Below the pieces are notes generated by a model. The model was not told the origin of the DNA, searched no databases, and saw only the letters and a list, made by a program, of their open reading frames with translations. From contig CAZKEL010000043.1 of the NCBI GenBank assembly GCA_964551815.1, positions 1 to 21,228 of the forward strand: 21,228 bases of DNA, read 5' to 3'. The position numbers and the translations under genes were made by a program. This document shows positions 13,867 through 21,228 of this stretch, piece after piece. Source of the stretch: D37C17 sp964551815 (GTDB taxonomy: Bacteria > Fidelibacterota > Marinisomatia > SCGC-AAA003-L08 > D37C17). Position 1 is the first letter of the stretch; each line of letters starts with the position of its first letter.

Positions 13867-16536
13867 ATGCGTAAATCTTTTTTACAACTTATTGCCCGAT
13901 TAACATCCTATCATACCTGGTGGATGGCCGGAGGTATATTTGTTGTAACGGTTTTCTTAGGATATAATGCTTCATCTCTGCAGATGCGTACCGGGTACGA
14001 TAATCTCCTCCCGGGCGATAATCCCTTAACCGCAGAATATAATCGAATTTTAGATGAATTTGAAAATGAGTCCAGCATCATCTTATTAGCACGGGGCAAA
14101 GAGGACAGTTTAAAAGCTTTTGCTGATGCAGTAAAACCCCTGTTAGAGGAATTTGATAATTGGGTGTCAATGGTACATACGCAGATTCCGGCAGATTTCT
14201 ACAGAAAAAATGCATTAAAATTAATTCCCCCAGATCAGCTTGAAAATATTGGCAGTATGTTTGAGGATCCTAACCTGGTTCCCTTTTTGCAAAATCTGAA
14301 TAATGCTTTTGAGACCGAATACCAGGGAGACGACCAAGCTCTGGAATCAAAAAGGGATGAGCTTGAGGCAGTTCGCTTTTTAAATGGATTAGAATCCTTT
14401 ATCCACATTCAACAGACCGTGATGGAGGGGGAATCATCACCCCGACTTGGCAGGGAGGCAGTTGATGCTATCACATTTGGAGAAACCCATATGCTTTCCC
14501 CGGATAAAAGTATGATACTTATTATGGTTGAACCTGCCTTCAATATGTTGGTTGATCCAGATTTTTTGCTGGAAAGTATTAATGGGATTGATACAGTAGT
14601 AAAAGAAACGGGCGATAGATTTCATGTAACCACCGGGTTAACAGGGTCGCTGGTATTAGGACGGGATGAGTATGAAGCCTTTATGGCTGATTCATGGAAT
14701 GTCACCCTGCTGGCATTGGTGGGTATTTTTATTCTGTTTGTTGTCTCCTTCCGTATGTGGGTCTCGCCTCTGCTGGCAATTCTCACAGTAATCCTGGGAG
14801 TTACCTGGGGGATAGGATTTTCAAGCTTTTTAGTAGAATATCTCAATATGATGACGGCGATGATGTCAGTCATCCTGATTGGACTGGGTATTGATTTTAG
14901 TGTGCATTTGATATCAGGCTATACAGAAAAACGCAATCAGGGACTGGATGTATTTGTATCCATGGAAGAAACACTTCAGAGGTTTGGCCCCGGCATAATG
15001 ACAGGGGGTGTCACAACAGGATTGGCATTTCTCACTATGATTGTTTCTCAAACGGAGGGCATGAGAGAAATGGGACTCATGGCAGGAACAGGGATCATCT
15101 TCACCATGTTAGCCACAATCATTATCCTGCCTACCCTTCTGGTAATAAGAGAGCGTATCCTGAGAAATTATCATAAGAAATTTCCTGCCAGGGATGTATC
15201 CTATCCTATTTTAGGTCGTATCGCCACCAGCATTGCCAAAGTCCGGTGGGTCTGGTTAGGGGCATTTTTACTCCTGTCAGTTTTTTTGGCATATCGTTCA
15301 ACACAGATGAAAATGGACTATAATTACCTTAATCTGGAACCCATAGGATTAGAGTCCATCAAGCTCCAGGAAGAGTTAATTGAAGAATTTGATCTATCTT
15401 CGGATTTTATAATGCTCACTGCCGAATCTTTACCAGAAGCAAGAAAACTTACTGAGACTGCCAGAGAACTGAAAAGTACCGGGTGGGTGGAAAGTATAAC
15501 AGATTATCTCCCCGATGAAGAGGGGTTGGAAAAACAATATCAGTTTCTGCGGAATTTGCGCCGTACAGTAAAAAGTCGCGAAGTACGCCAGCAAATGTCC
15601 ACCCATGATATGAAACTTTACCGTAAAGAAATGGAACGCCTGGAAGCAAATATTATAGAATTACAGGACCTATCATTTTTAGGTGGGCAGGATAAAGTCT
15701 ATGAAAAGGCAATCAGATTGGTAGGTGAAGCAGAGGACAGTATCCCCAGAGGAATTCTAACTACCTATATTAATCAAATCGAGGATGAGCTTACCAAGAC
15801 GGAACTCACTTATTTTCAACAGCAATTTTCAGGAAATCTAAAAACTGCAGTATTGGAAATGGCGAATTCTGAACCCCTCACTCTTGAGAATCTTCCCGGT
15901 GATATTAAAAACAGATTTACCGGAAAAAGCGGTAATTTGTTTATCATAAATGTGTACCCTGCAAAAAACGTATGGGAGGATGCCCGCTTTCTATATTCTT
16001 TCACAGAAGAAGCCCGTGAGCTGAGTCCTCGCGCTACCGGACTTCCCCCCATTTTTGTAGAATTGATGGACATTATGAGCAAAGACGGTAAAAATGCTAC
16101 TTATTTGGCTATTCTGGCTGTGTTTCTGGTTTTACTTATTGATTTTAGATCAGTTAAATATGCACTATTGGGGATGGTACCCCTTATTTTCGGCGCCATC
16201 TGGATGCTGGGGGTAATGGAATTAGGGGGGCTCATGTTCAATATGATGAATATTATGGCTGTACCTCTCATCATTGGCATTGGGATTGATGATGGAGTCC
16301 ATATTCTGCATCGTTGGAAAATTGAAAAGAATTTGGATACAGTTTACAGATCAACGGGGAAAGCCATTCTACTCACTTCCCTCACCACCATGCTGGGATT
16401 TGGGTCGCTGTGGTTTGCCACTTACCGGGGTTTGGGGAGTATGGGACTTGCCTTATTTATTGGTGTGGGAACCTGTTTTTTTGCAACGCTGTTTATGCTG
16501 CCTCCGTTATTGGGAATTAAGAAAAAGAAAGCCTAA
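13867..16536 (+). CDS. MMPL/RND-superfamily exporter, two-module (HpnN/COG1033-like)
   Basis: 889-aa inner-membrane transporter with the duplicated RND plan: TM1 (about 18-36), a large periplasmic loop, and a TM2-6 bundle (about 279-430). TM7 (about 461-478), a second periplasmic loop and TM8-12 (about 745-883) follow. The proton-relay motif occurs in both halves: GLGIDFSVHL with D343 in TM4, and GIGIDDGVHILHRW with D808/D809 in TM10. At 889 aa it is shorter than AcrB-type pumps and fits the COG1033/HpnN group that moves hopanoids, lipids or other hydrophobic molecules toward the outer membrane. A weak CAGGA precedes the ATG. It follows the LolA-like and barrel genes, and together they look like a trans-envelope lipid conveyor; the substrate cannot be deduced from sequence alone. 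Confidence 0.88.
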   Translation: MRKSFLQLIARLTSYHTWWMAGGIFVVTVFLGYNASSLQMRTGYDNLLPGDNPLTAEYNRILDEFENESSIILLARGKEDSLKAFADAVKPLLEEFDNWVSMVHTQIPADFYRKNALKLIPPDQLENIGSMFEDPNLVPFLQNLNNAFETEYQGDDQALESKRDELEAVRFLNGLESFIHIQQTVMEGESSPRLGREAVDAITFGETHMLSPDKSMILIMVEPAFNMLVDPDFLLESINGIDTVVKETGDRFHVTTGLTGSLVLGRDEYEAFMADSWNVTLLALVGIFILFVVSFRMWVSPLLAILTVILGVTWGIGFSSFLVEYLNMMTAMMSVILIGLGIDFSVHLISGYTEKRNQGLDVFVSMEETLQRFGPGIMTGGVTTGLAFLTMIVSQTEGMREMGLMAGTGIIFTMLATIIILPTLLVIRERILRNYHKKFPARDVSYPILGRIATSIAKVRWVWLGAFLLLSVFLAYRSTQMKMDYNYLNLEPIGLESIKLQEELIEEFDLSSDFIMLTAESLPEARKLTETARELKSTGWVESITDYLPDEEGLEKQYQFLRNLRRTVKSREVRQQMSTHDMKLYRKEMERLEANIIELQDLSFLGGQDKVYEKAIRLVGEAEDSIPRGILTTYINQIEDELTKTELTYFQQQFSGNLKTAVLEMANSEPLTLENLPGDIKNRFTGKSGNLFIINVYPAKNVWEDARFLYSFTEEARELSPRATGLPPIFVELMDIMSKDGKNATYLAILAVFLVLLIDFRSVKYALLGMVPLIFGAIWMLGVMELGGLMFNMMNIMAVPLIIGIGIDDGVHILHRWKIEKNLDTVYRSTGKAILLTSLTTMLGFGSLWFATYRGLGSMGLALFIGVGTCFFATLFMLPPLLGIKKKKA

Positions 16537-16575
16537 TATTGCCCGCCATTCAATTCTGATATTCTTCATAACTTT

Positions 16576-17961
16576 ATGCAATTTAGAGAAATAAAACAAC
16601 ATCATCTGCCTGCAGTCATTTCTATCGGCATTTTGTTTTTGGCAGACTGCCTCGCCTTTTTTCTCGCCTATTCTCTTACTGATAGCTTAGGCTCTGAAAC
16701 GGTGGGGATAAAATATCCTATCCGGGTACTGGCATTGGTTATCTTTCTCATTTATATTTCACGTTGCTATAATCCTACCGCTCTCCGCTCCCGTGGACAG
16801 GAAGCCAAGACTATAATCCAGCTCATTTATCTGGTAGGTATCGGGTATGTATTTTATAAAATATTCTCCAAATCCATCAGTATAGATAAAGCACAATATG
16901 ACTTGGTATTCCTGCATTCTTTTCTTTTTTTGGATACATCCTTCCGATTTATTATTCGCAGTATTCAACGACTGATATTAGGGAAGGGGATAGGGAGGAG
17001 GAATACCATTCTTTTAGGATCCGGCGAAGATGCACTTCACCTTGCAGATGAAATATCCCGAAATCCCTCTTATGGTTTCCGCCTTTTGGGATATTTTGAT
17101 GAGGAAGACAGCAGGAGTTTAGACCGCTACTGTTCCCGTTTGGGTACACAGGATGAGATTGAATCCTATTTGGAAAACCACACCGTTCATGAAATGATCA
17201 TCGCTCCGGAAATTCACGAACATGAAAAGCTTCTCGATCTCATTGGCCGATTTAATGCCTATGACATCTGTATGAAGGTGATCCCTGATATGTATGAGTC
17301 AATTAGTGGCCAGGTAAGAATTGATACCCTGCGCGGGCTGCCCTTATTAGATATAAATCCCGATATCATGACAGAATTTCAAAGTATAATGAAACGATTA
17401 ATGGATATTGTTTTGTCTGTTTTAGTCCTCATCATTCTTGTACCTGCAAATTTGATCATTGGTGTATTAATTCAGGTCAGCTCTAAAGGAGGGATCTTTT
17501 ATTACCAGATTCGTAAAGGATTACATGGGTATGAGTTTACTCTATATAAATTCCGTACAATGTATATAAATTCTGAAAAAACCACCGGTCCCGTTTGGGC
17601 AGATAAGGACGATCCCAGGATAACTCCTATCGGTCGAATATTACGCAAATTCCATTTAGACGAAATTCCCCAATTATTAAATGTACTTAAAGGAGATATG
17701 AGTGTCATTGGTCCCCGACCGGAACGCCCGAGAATTATAAACGATTTGATGGAAAAAATACCTTATTATTCACATCGGTTAAGAGTAAAACCAGGCATAA
17801 CAGGATGGGCGCAAATCCGGGGTGCGTATGACTCTTCTTTGGCAGATGTCCACAATAAATTAAAACATGATTTTTATTATATTGAAAATATGTCCCTTCT
17901 TTTGGATATTAAAATTATATTCTTAACCATCTGGGCTGTTGTCAGAGGTAAGGGGCATTAA
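16576..17961 (+). CDS. polyprenyl-phosphate glycosylphosphotransferase (initiating sugar-1-P transferase)
   Basis: 461-aa membrane enzyme of the WbaP/UndPP-transferase family that starts exopolysaccharide, capsule or O-antigen assembly by loading a sugar-1-phosphate onto undecaprenyl phosphate. Residues 10-130 contain four membrane helices. Residues about 140-260 form the CoA-binding-like Rossmann domain (RRNTILLGSGEDALHLADEI, GFRLLGYFDEED). A re-entrant helix (about 275-300) leads to the catalytic domain: QIRKGLHGYEFTLYKFRTM (311-329), the DE dyad at D362/E363 in HLDEIPQLLNVLKGDMSVIGPRPE, and KPGITGWAQIRGAYDSS (405-421). The start ATG lies 39 bp after the MMPL stop with no clear ribosome site. 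No glycosyltransferases follow, so it may be read through from the MMPL unit or be independent; the sugar is unknown. Confidence 0.92.
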   Translation: MQFREIKQHHLPAVISIGILFLADCLAFFLAYSLTDSLGSETVGIKYPIRVLALVIFLIYISRCYNPTALRSRGQEAKTIIQLIYLVGIGYVFYKIFSKSISIDKAQYDLVFLHSFLFLDTSFRFIIRSIQRLILGKGIGRRNTILLGSGEDALHLADEISRNPSYGFRLLGYFDEEDSRSLDRYCSRLGTQDEIESYLENHTVHEMIIAPEIHEHEKLLDLIGRFNAYDICMKVIPDMYESISGQVRIDTLRGLPLLDINPDIMTEFQSIMKRLMDIVLSVLVLIILVPANLIIGVLIQVSSKGGIFYYQIRKGLHGYEFTLYKFRTMYINSEKTTGPVWADKDDPRITPIGRILRKFHLDEIPQLLNVLKGDMSVIGPRPERPRIINDLMEKIPYYSHRLRVKPGITGWAQIRGAYDSSLADVHNKLKHDFYYIENMSLLLDIKIIFLTIWAVVRGKGH

Positions 17962-18041
17962 ATTCTTAAGCTCCCTTTTCTTTTTCTCTCCATCACCATA
18001 TTTTATTAGAAAGATTCTTTAAAATATCTGTAACTTATAAA

Positions 18042-18056
18042 TGAGAATGATACTCA
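18042..18056. promoter_or_regulatory. Fur box in front of fur-feoAB
   Basis: TGAGAATGATACTCA is a near-perfect 7-1-7 inverted repeat (one arm mismatch) and matches 12 of 15 positions of the classical Fur consensus TGATAATGATTATCA. It lies 19 bp before the fur ATG and overlaps the end of a TATAAA -10-like hexamer (18036-18041), so iron-loaded Fur bound here should block RNA polymerase. This predicts iron repression and autoregulation of the whole fur-feoA-feoB operon. Confidence 0.75.
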
Positions 18057-18075
18057 ATTATAACTAATTAAATCT

Positions 18076-18510
18076 ATGACTGATACAGCATTATTGGAAA
18101 AATTTAAAGCAGCACTGAAAAAGGAAGGACTCAAATATACTCCCCAGAGAGTAGCAGTGCTGGAGGAAATCATTAAGGATGAAGGACACCGTGAATCAGA
18201 AGAAATCTATCTTGACCTGAAAAACCAGGGACAGCATGTTTCCAGGGCTACTGTGTACAGAACCATGGATATTCTGGTATCCAATGGTTTTGCACGTAAA
18301 CTCAATCTGGGAGATGGACGGGCACGCTATGAGTCTAAAGTGAACAGCCCCCATCACGACCATTTAGTCTGTATTGATTGCGGACTAATTATTGAATTTA
18401 TGGATCAGGATATTGAAGATATTCAAGAGCAAATTGCAGACCAGCATGACTTTGTTTTAAAGCGCCATATTCATCAATTATTTGGATTATGTAAGACATG
18501 TCAGAAATAG
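18076..18510 (+). CDS. fur: ferric uptake regulator, Fur family
   Basis: 144-aa metal-dependent repressor. An N-terminal winged helix (residues about 8-85) includes YTPQRVAVLEEI (21-32) and a recognition helix in HVSRATVYRTMDILVSNG (54-71). The C-terminal metal-binding dimerisation domain carries HHDH (93-96), C99/C102 (CIDCG), H124 and H131/H133, and a second CxxC at C139/C142, the structural zinc site of Fur/PerR-type proteins. The SPHHDHLVCIDCGLIIEF stretch is typical of iron-sensing Fur rather than Zur. The first ATG after the Fur box is used; no ribosome site is obvious. Its 3' end overlaps feoA by 13 bp, so it is cotranscribed with the ferrous-iron uptake genes it presumably controls. 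Confidence 0.93.
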   Translation: MTDTALLEKFKAALKKEGLKYTPQRVAVLEEIIKDEGHRESEEIYLDLKNQGQHVSRATVYRTMDILVSNGFARKLNLGDGRARYESKVNSPHHDHLVCIDCGLIIEFMDQDIEDIQEQIADQHDFVLKRHIHQLFGLCKTCQK

Positions 18511-18731
18511 CTCTCACTGAAGTAGCTCCGGGGGAGACTGTAACCGTAAATGCCTTTAATGCATCTTTGGAACTACAATCCCGCCTGGTTGAAATGGGAA
18601 TCTTACCAGGAGTGAAAATCAGACTGATTAAGTCTGCCCCTTTTAGAGGACCCGTTGAATTAAAGATTCGTGGCTATTATGTGTCCCTCCGTTGGAATGA
18701 TGCCAGCCATATATTAGTAACAGGAAAATAA
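18498..18731 (+). CDS. feoA: ferrous iron transport protein A
   Basis: 77-aa SH3-like cytoplasmic protein that supports FeoB. The family pattern is clear: a V-A-P-G-E start, SRLVEMGILPGVKIRLIKSAPFRGP (28-52), and a closing LKIRGYYVSLRWNDASHILV. Length is standard. It starts inside the 3' end of fur in another frame and ends 4 bp before feoB, so the three genes are tightly coupled. Confidence 0.93.
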   Translation: MSEIALTEVAPGETVTVNAFNASLELQSRLVEMGILPGVKIRLIKSAPFRGPVELKIRGYYVSLRWNDASHILVTGK

Positions 18732-18735
18732 TTTC

Positions 18736-20859
18736 ATGAATGACGCCCAGCCTTATATAGCCCTGATGGGAAATCCCAATTCAGGAAAAACAGCAATTTT
18801 TAATTTACTCACGGGATTAAATCAGAAAGTATCCAATTATCCAGGAATTACTGTTGAACAACGTATAGGTAAAGCAGGACTTCCCAACGGAATGCAAACC
18901 CGGATAATTGACCTGCCGGGAACCTACAGCCTTACGCCGGAATCTTTAGATGAGAAAATTGTTGCCACACAGGTCCTGGACTGGATGCAGGGTAAAAATA
19001 AACCTGCCGCAATCATATCGGTAATTGATGCAGAAAATCTCAGTAGAAACCTCTATTTAACTACCCAACTATTGGACTTAGACATCCCCATTGTATTGGC
19101 ATTGAATATGATGGACAGAGTGAAAAAACGGAAACAAGAGATAGATTTTGATAATCTTAAAGTTATGACAGGTGTTTCGGCAGTTATTCCCATGTCAGCC
19201 AAACAGCATTGGGGAATTGAGGAACTTAAGCATTCTCTTATTACTATTTTAGAAAAATCATCTAAACAGCATTCTCACCCATTTCAGGTAATAATTCCGG
19301 AAAAAATTAAAACTATCTTAACGCCTATTGCTGAATTTTTCACTGAACATCTTTCTTATACTCCCCATCTGGCACAGACTCAGGCATTGAGAATTATTAC
19401 TCGAAAGTCTGCAATAGAATTATATGAATCCATCCTCACCTCTTCTCTCATGCAACAATTAATGACTTTACGGGATGCTGCCATTGAACACATTGACTCC
19501 TCAGCTGTGAATCACCGCATACTGGAAGCAAGACTACGTTACGAACTGATTGATAAACAATTAAAGTCTCATCAAATAGAAGCAGTTGAAGACCCTAAAA
19601 CTGCATCTCGATCTGAAAAAGTTGACAAATGGTTAACGCACAAATATTGGGGTCCACTCATTTTTATTGGTCTTCTCTACGGTATTTTTCAGTCAATTTT
19701 TACCTGGGCTTCCCTCCCTATGGATTGGATAGACGCAGGTATTGGCTTAGTGGGGGAAAACATCAACAATGCCATGTCGCCGGGAATTTTTCGGGACTTG
19801 ATAGTAGAGGGTGTTGTAGCCGGGGTGGGGGCGATACTAATTTTTTTACCACAAATTCTGATTCTCATGTTTTTTATGACGCTGTTGGAAGATTCGGGCT
19901 ATATGGCTCGGGTTGCTTTTATGATGGATGCCTTCATGAATAAAATAGGATTGCATGGTAAATCTGTTCTGCCATTAATGAGTGGTTTTGCTTGTGCCAT
20001 CCCGGGAATCATGGCTACCCGTACCATTGATAATTGGAAAGAAAGACTCATAACTATCCTCATACTCCCTCTAATTAGCTGCTCAGCCCGGCTGCCAGTT
20101 TACACCCTGATGATCGGGGCATTCATCCCTCAAAAAACAATTGCCGGTATTTTTAATCTGCAGGGATTAACTATGGTATTCATGTACTTCTTAGGTACCC
20201 TTACTGCCATATTCATTGCTGCTGTTATTTCAAAGTTTATAGATAATAAGGGAAAGTCTTCCTTTGTCATGGAACTCCCCCCCTACAGAATACCATTGGC
20301 GAAATCCCTTTTTCGACAGCTTTTTATCAGGGGGAAATTATTTGTTATCAACGCAGGAAAAATAATCATGGCGATTTCAATATTGCTCTGGCTGCTTGCC
20401 TCCTTTCCTAAATTAGACAATAATGTTTCAGTACCGATTCAGGATAGCTATGCAGGGAAAATAGGGCAGTTTATTGAACCTGCCATCGCCCCACTGGGCT
20501 TCGATTGGAAAATTGGTATTGGACTCATCACCTCATTTGCAGCCAGAGAAGTGGTGGTTAGTACCCTCGCCACCCTTTATAATGTGGAAAATGAAGGAGA
20601 TGATGTGGTAGGCATTACCCAAGCTTTACAAAATGATAAAGATCCAATTTCAGGATTACCCCGTTATACTCCTTTGGTTGCACTGTCAATCATGGTATTC
20701 TATGTTTATGCAGCCCAATGTATGGCAACTTTTGCCATCGTTCGCAATGAGACCAACAGCTGGAAGTGGCCCATTTTTATGATTGTATATATGACAGCTC
20801 TTGCCTATCTTGGTTCTCTATTTGTCTTTCAGGGTGGAATGGCATTGGGGTTTGTGTAA
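18736..20859 (+). CDS. feoB: ferrous iron transport protein B (GTPase permease)
   Basis: 707-aa inner-membrane Fe(II) transporter. The N-terminal GTPase domain has G1 GNPNSGKT (12-19), a G2-type GITVEQ (37-42), G3 DLPG (59-62), G4 NMMD (124-127) and G5 SAK, followed by a helical regulatory domain (about 180-290). The membrane part (about 310-700) carries two Gate-like regions: SGFACAIPGIMATRTI with the conserved C420, and TSFAAREVVVSTLATLYNVE further on. Length fits ordinary two-part FeoB without fusion to FeoA or FeoC. The stop overlaps the start of a small membrane protein (TAATG). Control by the upstream Fur box is expected. Confidence 0.96.
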   Translation: MNDAQPYIALMGNPNSGKTAIFNLLTGLNQKVSNYPGITVEQRIGKAGLPNGMQTRIIDLPGTYSLTPESLDEKIVATQVLDWMQGKNKPAAIISVIDAENLSRNLYLTTQLLDLDIPIVLALNMMDRVKKRKQEIDFDNLKVMTGVSAVIPMSAKQHWGIEELKHSLITILEKSSKQHSHPFQVIIPEKIKTILTPIAEFFTEHLSYTPHLAQTQALRIITRKSAIELYESILTSSLMQQLMTLRDAAIEHIDSSAVNHRILEARLRYELIDKQLKSHQIEAVEDPKTASRSEKVDKWLTHKYWGPLIFIGLLYGIFQSIFTWASLPMDWIDAGIGLVGENINNAMSPGIFRDLIVEGVVAGVGAILIFLPQILILMFFMTLLEDSGYMARVAFMMDAFMNKIGLHGKSVLPLMSGFACAIPGIMATRTIDNWKERLITILILPLISCSARLPVYTLMIGAFIPQKTIAGIFNLQGLTMVFMYFLGTLTAIFIAAVISKFIDNKGKSSFVMELPPYRIPLAKSLFRQLFIRGKLFVINAGKIIMAISILLWLLASFPKLDNNVSVPIQDSYAGKIGQFIEPAIAPLGFDWKIGIGLITSFAAREVVVSTLATLYNVENEGDDVVGITQALQNDKDPISGLPRYTPLVALSIMVFYVYAAQCMATFAIVRNETNSWKWPIFMIVYMTALAYLGSLFVFQGGMALGFV

Positions 20860-21002
20860 TGGATTATCAACTCATCTTTGCGGTTTTGATGGGAGTACTG
20901 GCTTCGTGGTATGTATTACGCAGATTACGTAATCAAACAACAAGAATTGAACAAGATCCCAAATGTATGGATTGTGTTGGGAATATAGAAAACTCTAATT
21001 AG
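20859..21002 (+). CDS. small FeoB-associated membrane protein with CxxC
   Basis: 47-aa protein whose ATG overlaps the feoB stop codon (TAATG), a strong sign of translational coupling. It has one membrane helix (about 4-20, YQLIFAVLMGVLASWYVL), a basic stop-transfer segment (RRLRNQTTR) and a short cytoplasmic tail with C36 and C39 (KCMDC). Position and layout fit the 'FeoB-associated Cys-rich membrane protein' group (PF12669-like), although it has only two cysteines. A longer in-frame reading upstream exists but overlaps feoB in another frame and is unlikely. A role in FeoB assembly or metal handling is inferred from context. Confidence 0.75.
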   Translation: MDYQLIFAVLMGVLASWYVLRRLRNQTTRIEQDPKCMDCVGNIENSN

Positions 21003-21036
21003 CAAGAAAACGGGAAAAAAGAAGGCGTAGAGAAAT

Positions 21037-21071
21037 GAATATCGAATAATGAATTTTGAATTTCGATAGAG
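21037..21071. repeat. GAATNNN heptad array (4 full copies plus a degenerate one)
   Basis: GAAT recurs exactly every 7 bp at 21037, 21044, 21051 and 21058, giving GAATATC, GAATAAT, GAATTTT and GAATTTC, followed by the degenerate GATAGAG. The same stretch contains a 7-bp inverted repeat, TATCGAA (21040-21046) and TTCGATA (21062-21068). It resembles heptameric short tandem repeats known from several bacterial genomes. It lies in the non-coding region after the feo operon. Confidence 0.7.
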
Positions 21072-21102
21072 AAAATGCAATAAGTCGGTATTGGTAATCC
21101 CC

Positions 21103-21137
21103 TTCTCCTTTCTCCTGTTTCCTATCTCCTGTCTCCT
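21103..21137. repeat. NTCTCCT heptad array (5 copies)
   Basis: Five consecutive 7-bp units, TTCTCCT, TTCTCCT, GTTTCCT, ATCTCCT and GTCTCCT, make a pure pyrimidine-biased block that reads as AGGAGAN repeats on the other strand. It starts 39 bp after the GAATNNN array and shares its period. No gene is convincing in 21003-21228: the region also holds only AT-rich sequence and the edge of the window. Confidence 0.75.
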
Positions 21138-21228
21138 TTCGTTCCCATCAATACAATCCTCCTTTGTTACGCATTGCATGACAAGTAATAGACCTTATCC
21201 CCAGTTTATAGAATTAAGGAAGCCCTTA

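Noticed and set aside
17962..18035. Pyrimidine-rich stretch after the glycosylphosphotransferase as a terminator
   Set aside because: There is a T-rich run but no stable stem before it.
20766..20858. Upstream extension of the FeoB-associated small protein
   Set aside because: It would run inside feoB in another frame, while the TAATG overlap gives a clean coupled start at 20859 just before the membrane helix.
20925..21179. 84-codon reverse-strand open frame over the heptad arrays
   Set aside because: It overlaps the small FeoB-associated gene and the repeats, and its composition is that of translated low-complexity DNA.
1..21228. CRISPR array, transposon ends, tRNA or rRNA genes, phage genes
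   Set aside because: No spaced repeats, terminal inverted repeats with a transposase, cloverleaf or rRNA-like sequence was found on either strand by reading.

Overview
The window comes from a Gram-negative-type bacterium with an outer membrane, probably of the FCB superphylum (Marinimicrobia/SAR406, Calditrichota or Ignavibacteria-like; the exact phylum cannot be fixed without a search). The reasons are a truncated secreted protein with a Por/T9SS type A-like C-terminal sorting domain (the PNPFNP...LGRE..TLV...SGMYLIRF pattern), many outer-membrane beta-barrel proteins, a TonB-dependent receptor paired with a surface beta-propeller lipoprotein, and AT-rich DNA in which many starts lack a clear Shine-Dalgarno sequence and TTG/GTG starts occur. 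It looks like ordinary chromosome: no transposase, integrase, phage gene, CRISPR array, rRNA or tRNA was seen. No gene-free gap exceeds about 270 bp.

Layout. 3-659: 3' end of a secreted, sorted protein. 873-1817: YhaM-type 3'-5' exoribonuclease. 1897-3975: a two-gene unit, a DUF6580-type membrane protein (putative transporter component) followed by an outer-membrane beta-barrel. 7187-3968, reverse strand: a vitamin B12 uptake unit, in which a compact cobalamin riboswitch controls a BtuB-like TonB receptor followed by a BtuG-like beta-propeller lipoprotein. 7353-8633: thioredoxin and thioredoxin reductase. 8645-10182: a hairpin-rich leader, a class I glutamine amidotransferase and an ABC-type ATPase with degenerate signature and switch motifs. 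11710-10241, reverse strand: a lone glycerol kinase. 11823-16536: a LolA-like periplasmic protein, an outer-membrane beta-barrel and a two-module MMPL/RND transporter, which together look like an envelope lipid-export system; a polyprenyl glycosylphosphotransferase (16576-17961) follows on the same strand. 18042-21002: an iron operon with a Fur box, fur, feoA, feoB and a small FeoB-associated membrane protein. 21037-21137: two arrays of 7-bp repeats in the last intergenic region.

The points most worth a second look are (1) the B12 locus, which combines a riboswitch whose regulatory hairpin abuts the start codon with a BtuB-BtuG pair best known from gut Bacteroides, converging on an uncharacterised DUF6580/beta-barrel pair; (2) the LolA-like/barrel/MMPL cassette; (3) the structured leader ahead of the amidotransferase and its odd ABC ATPase partner; and (4) the two adjacent heptad-repeat arrays.
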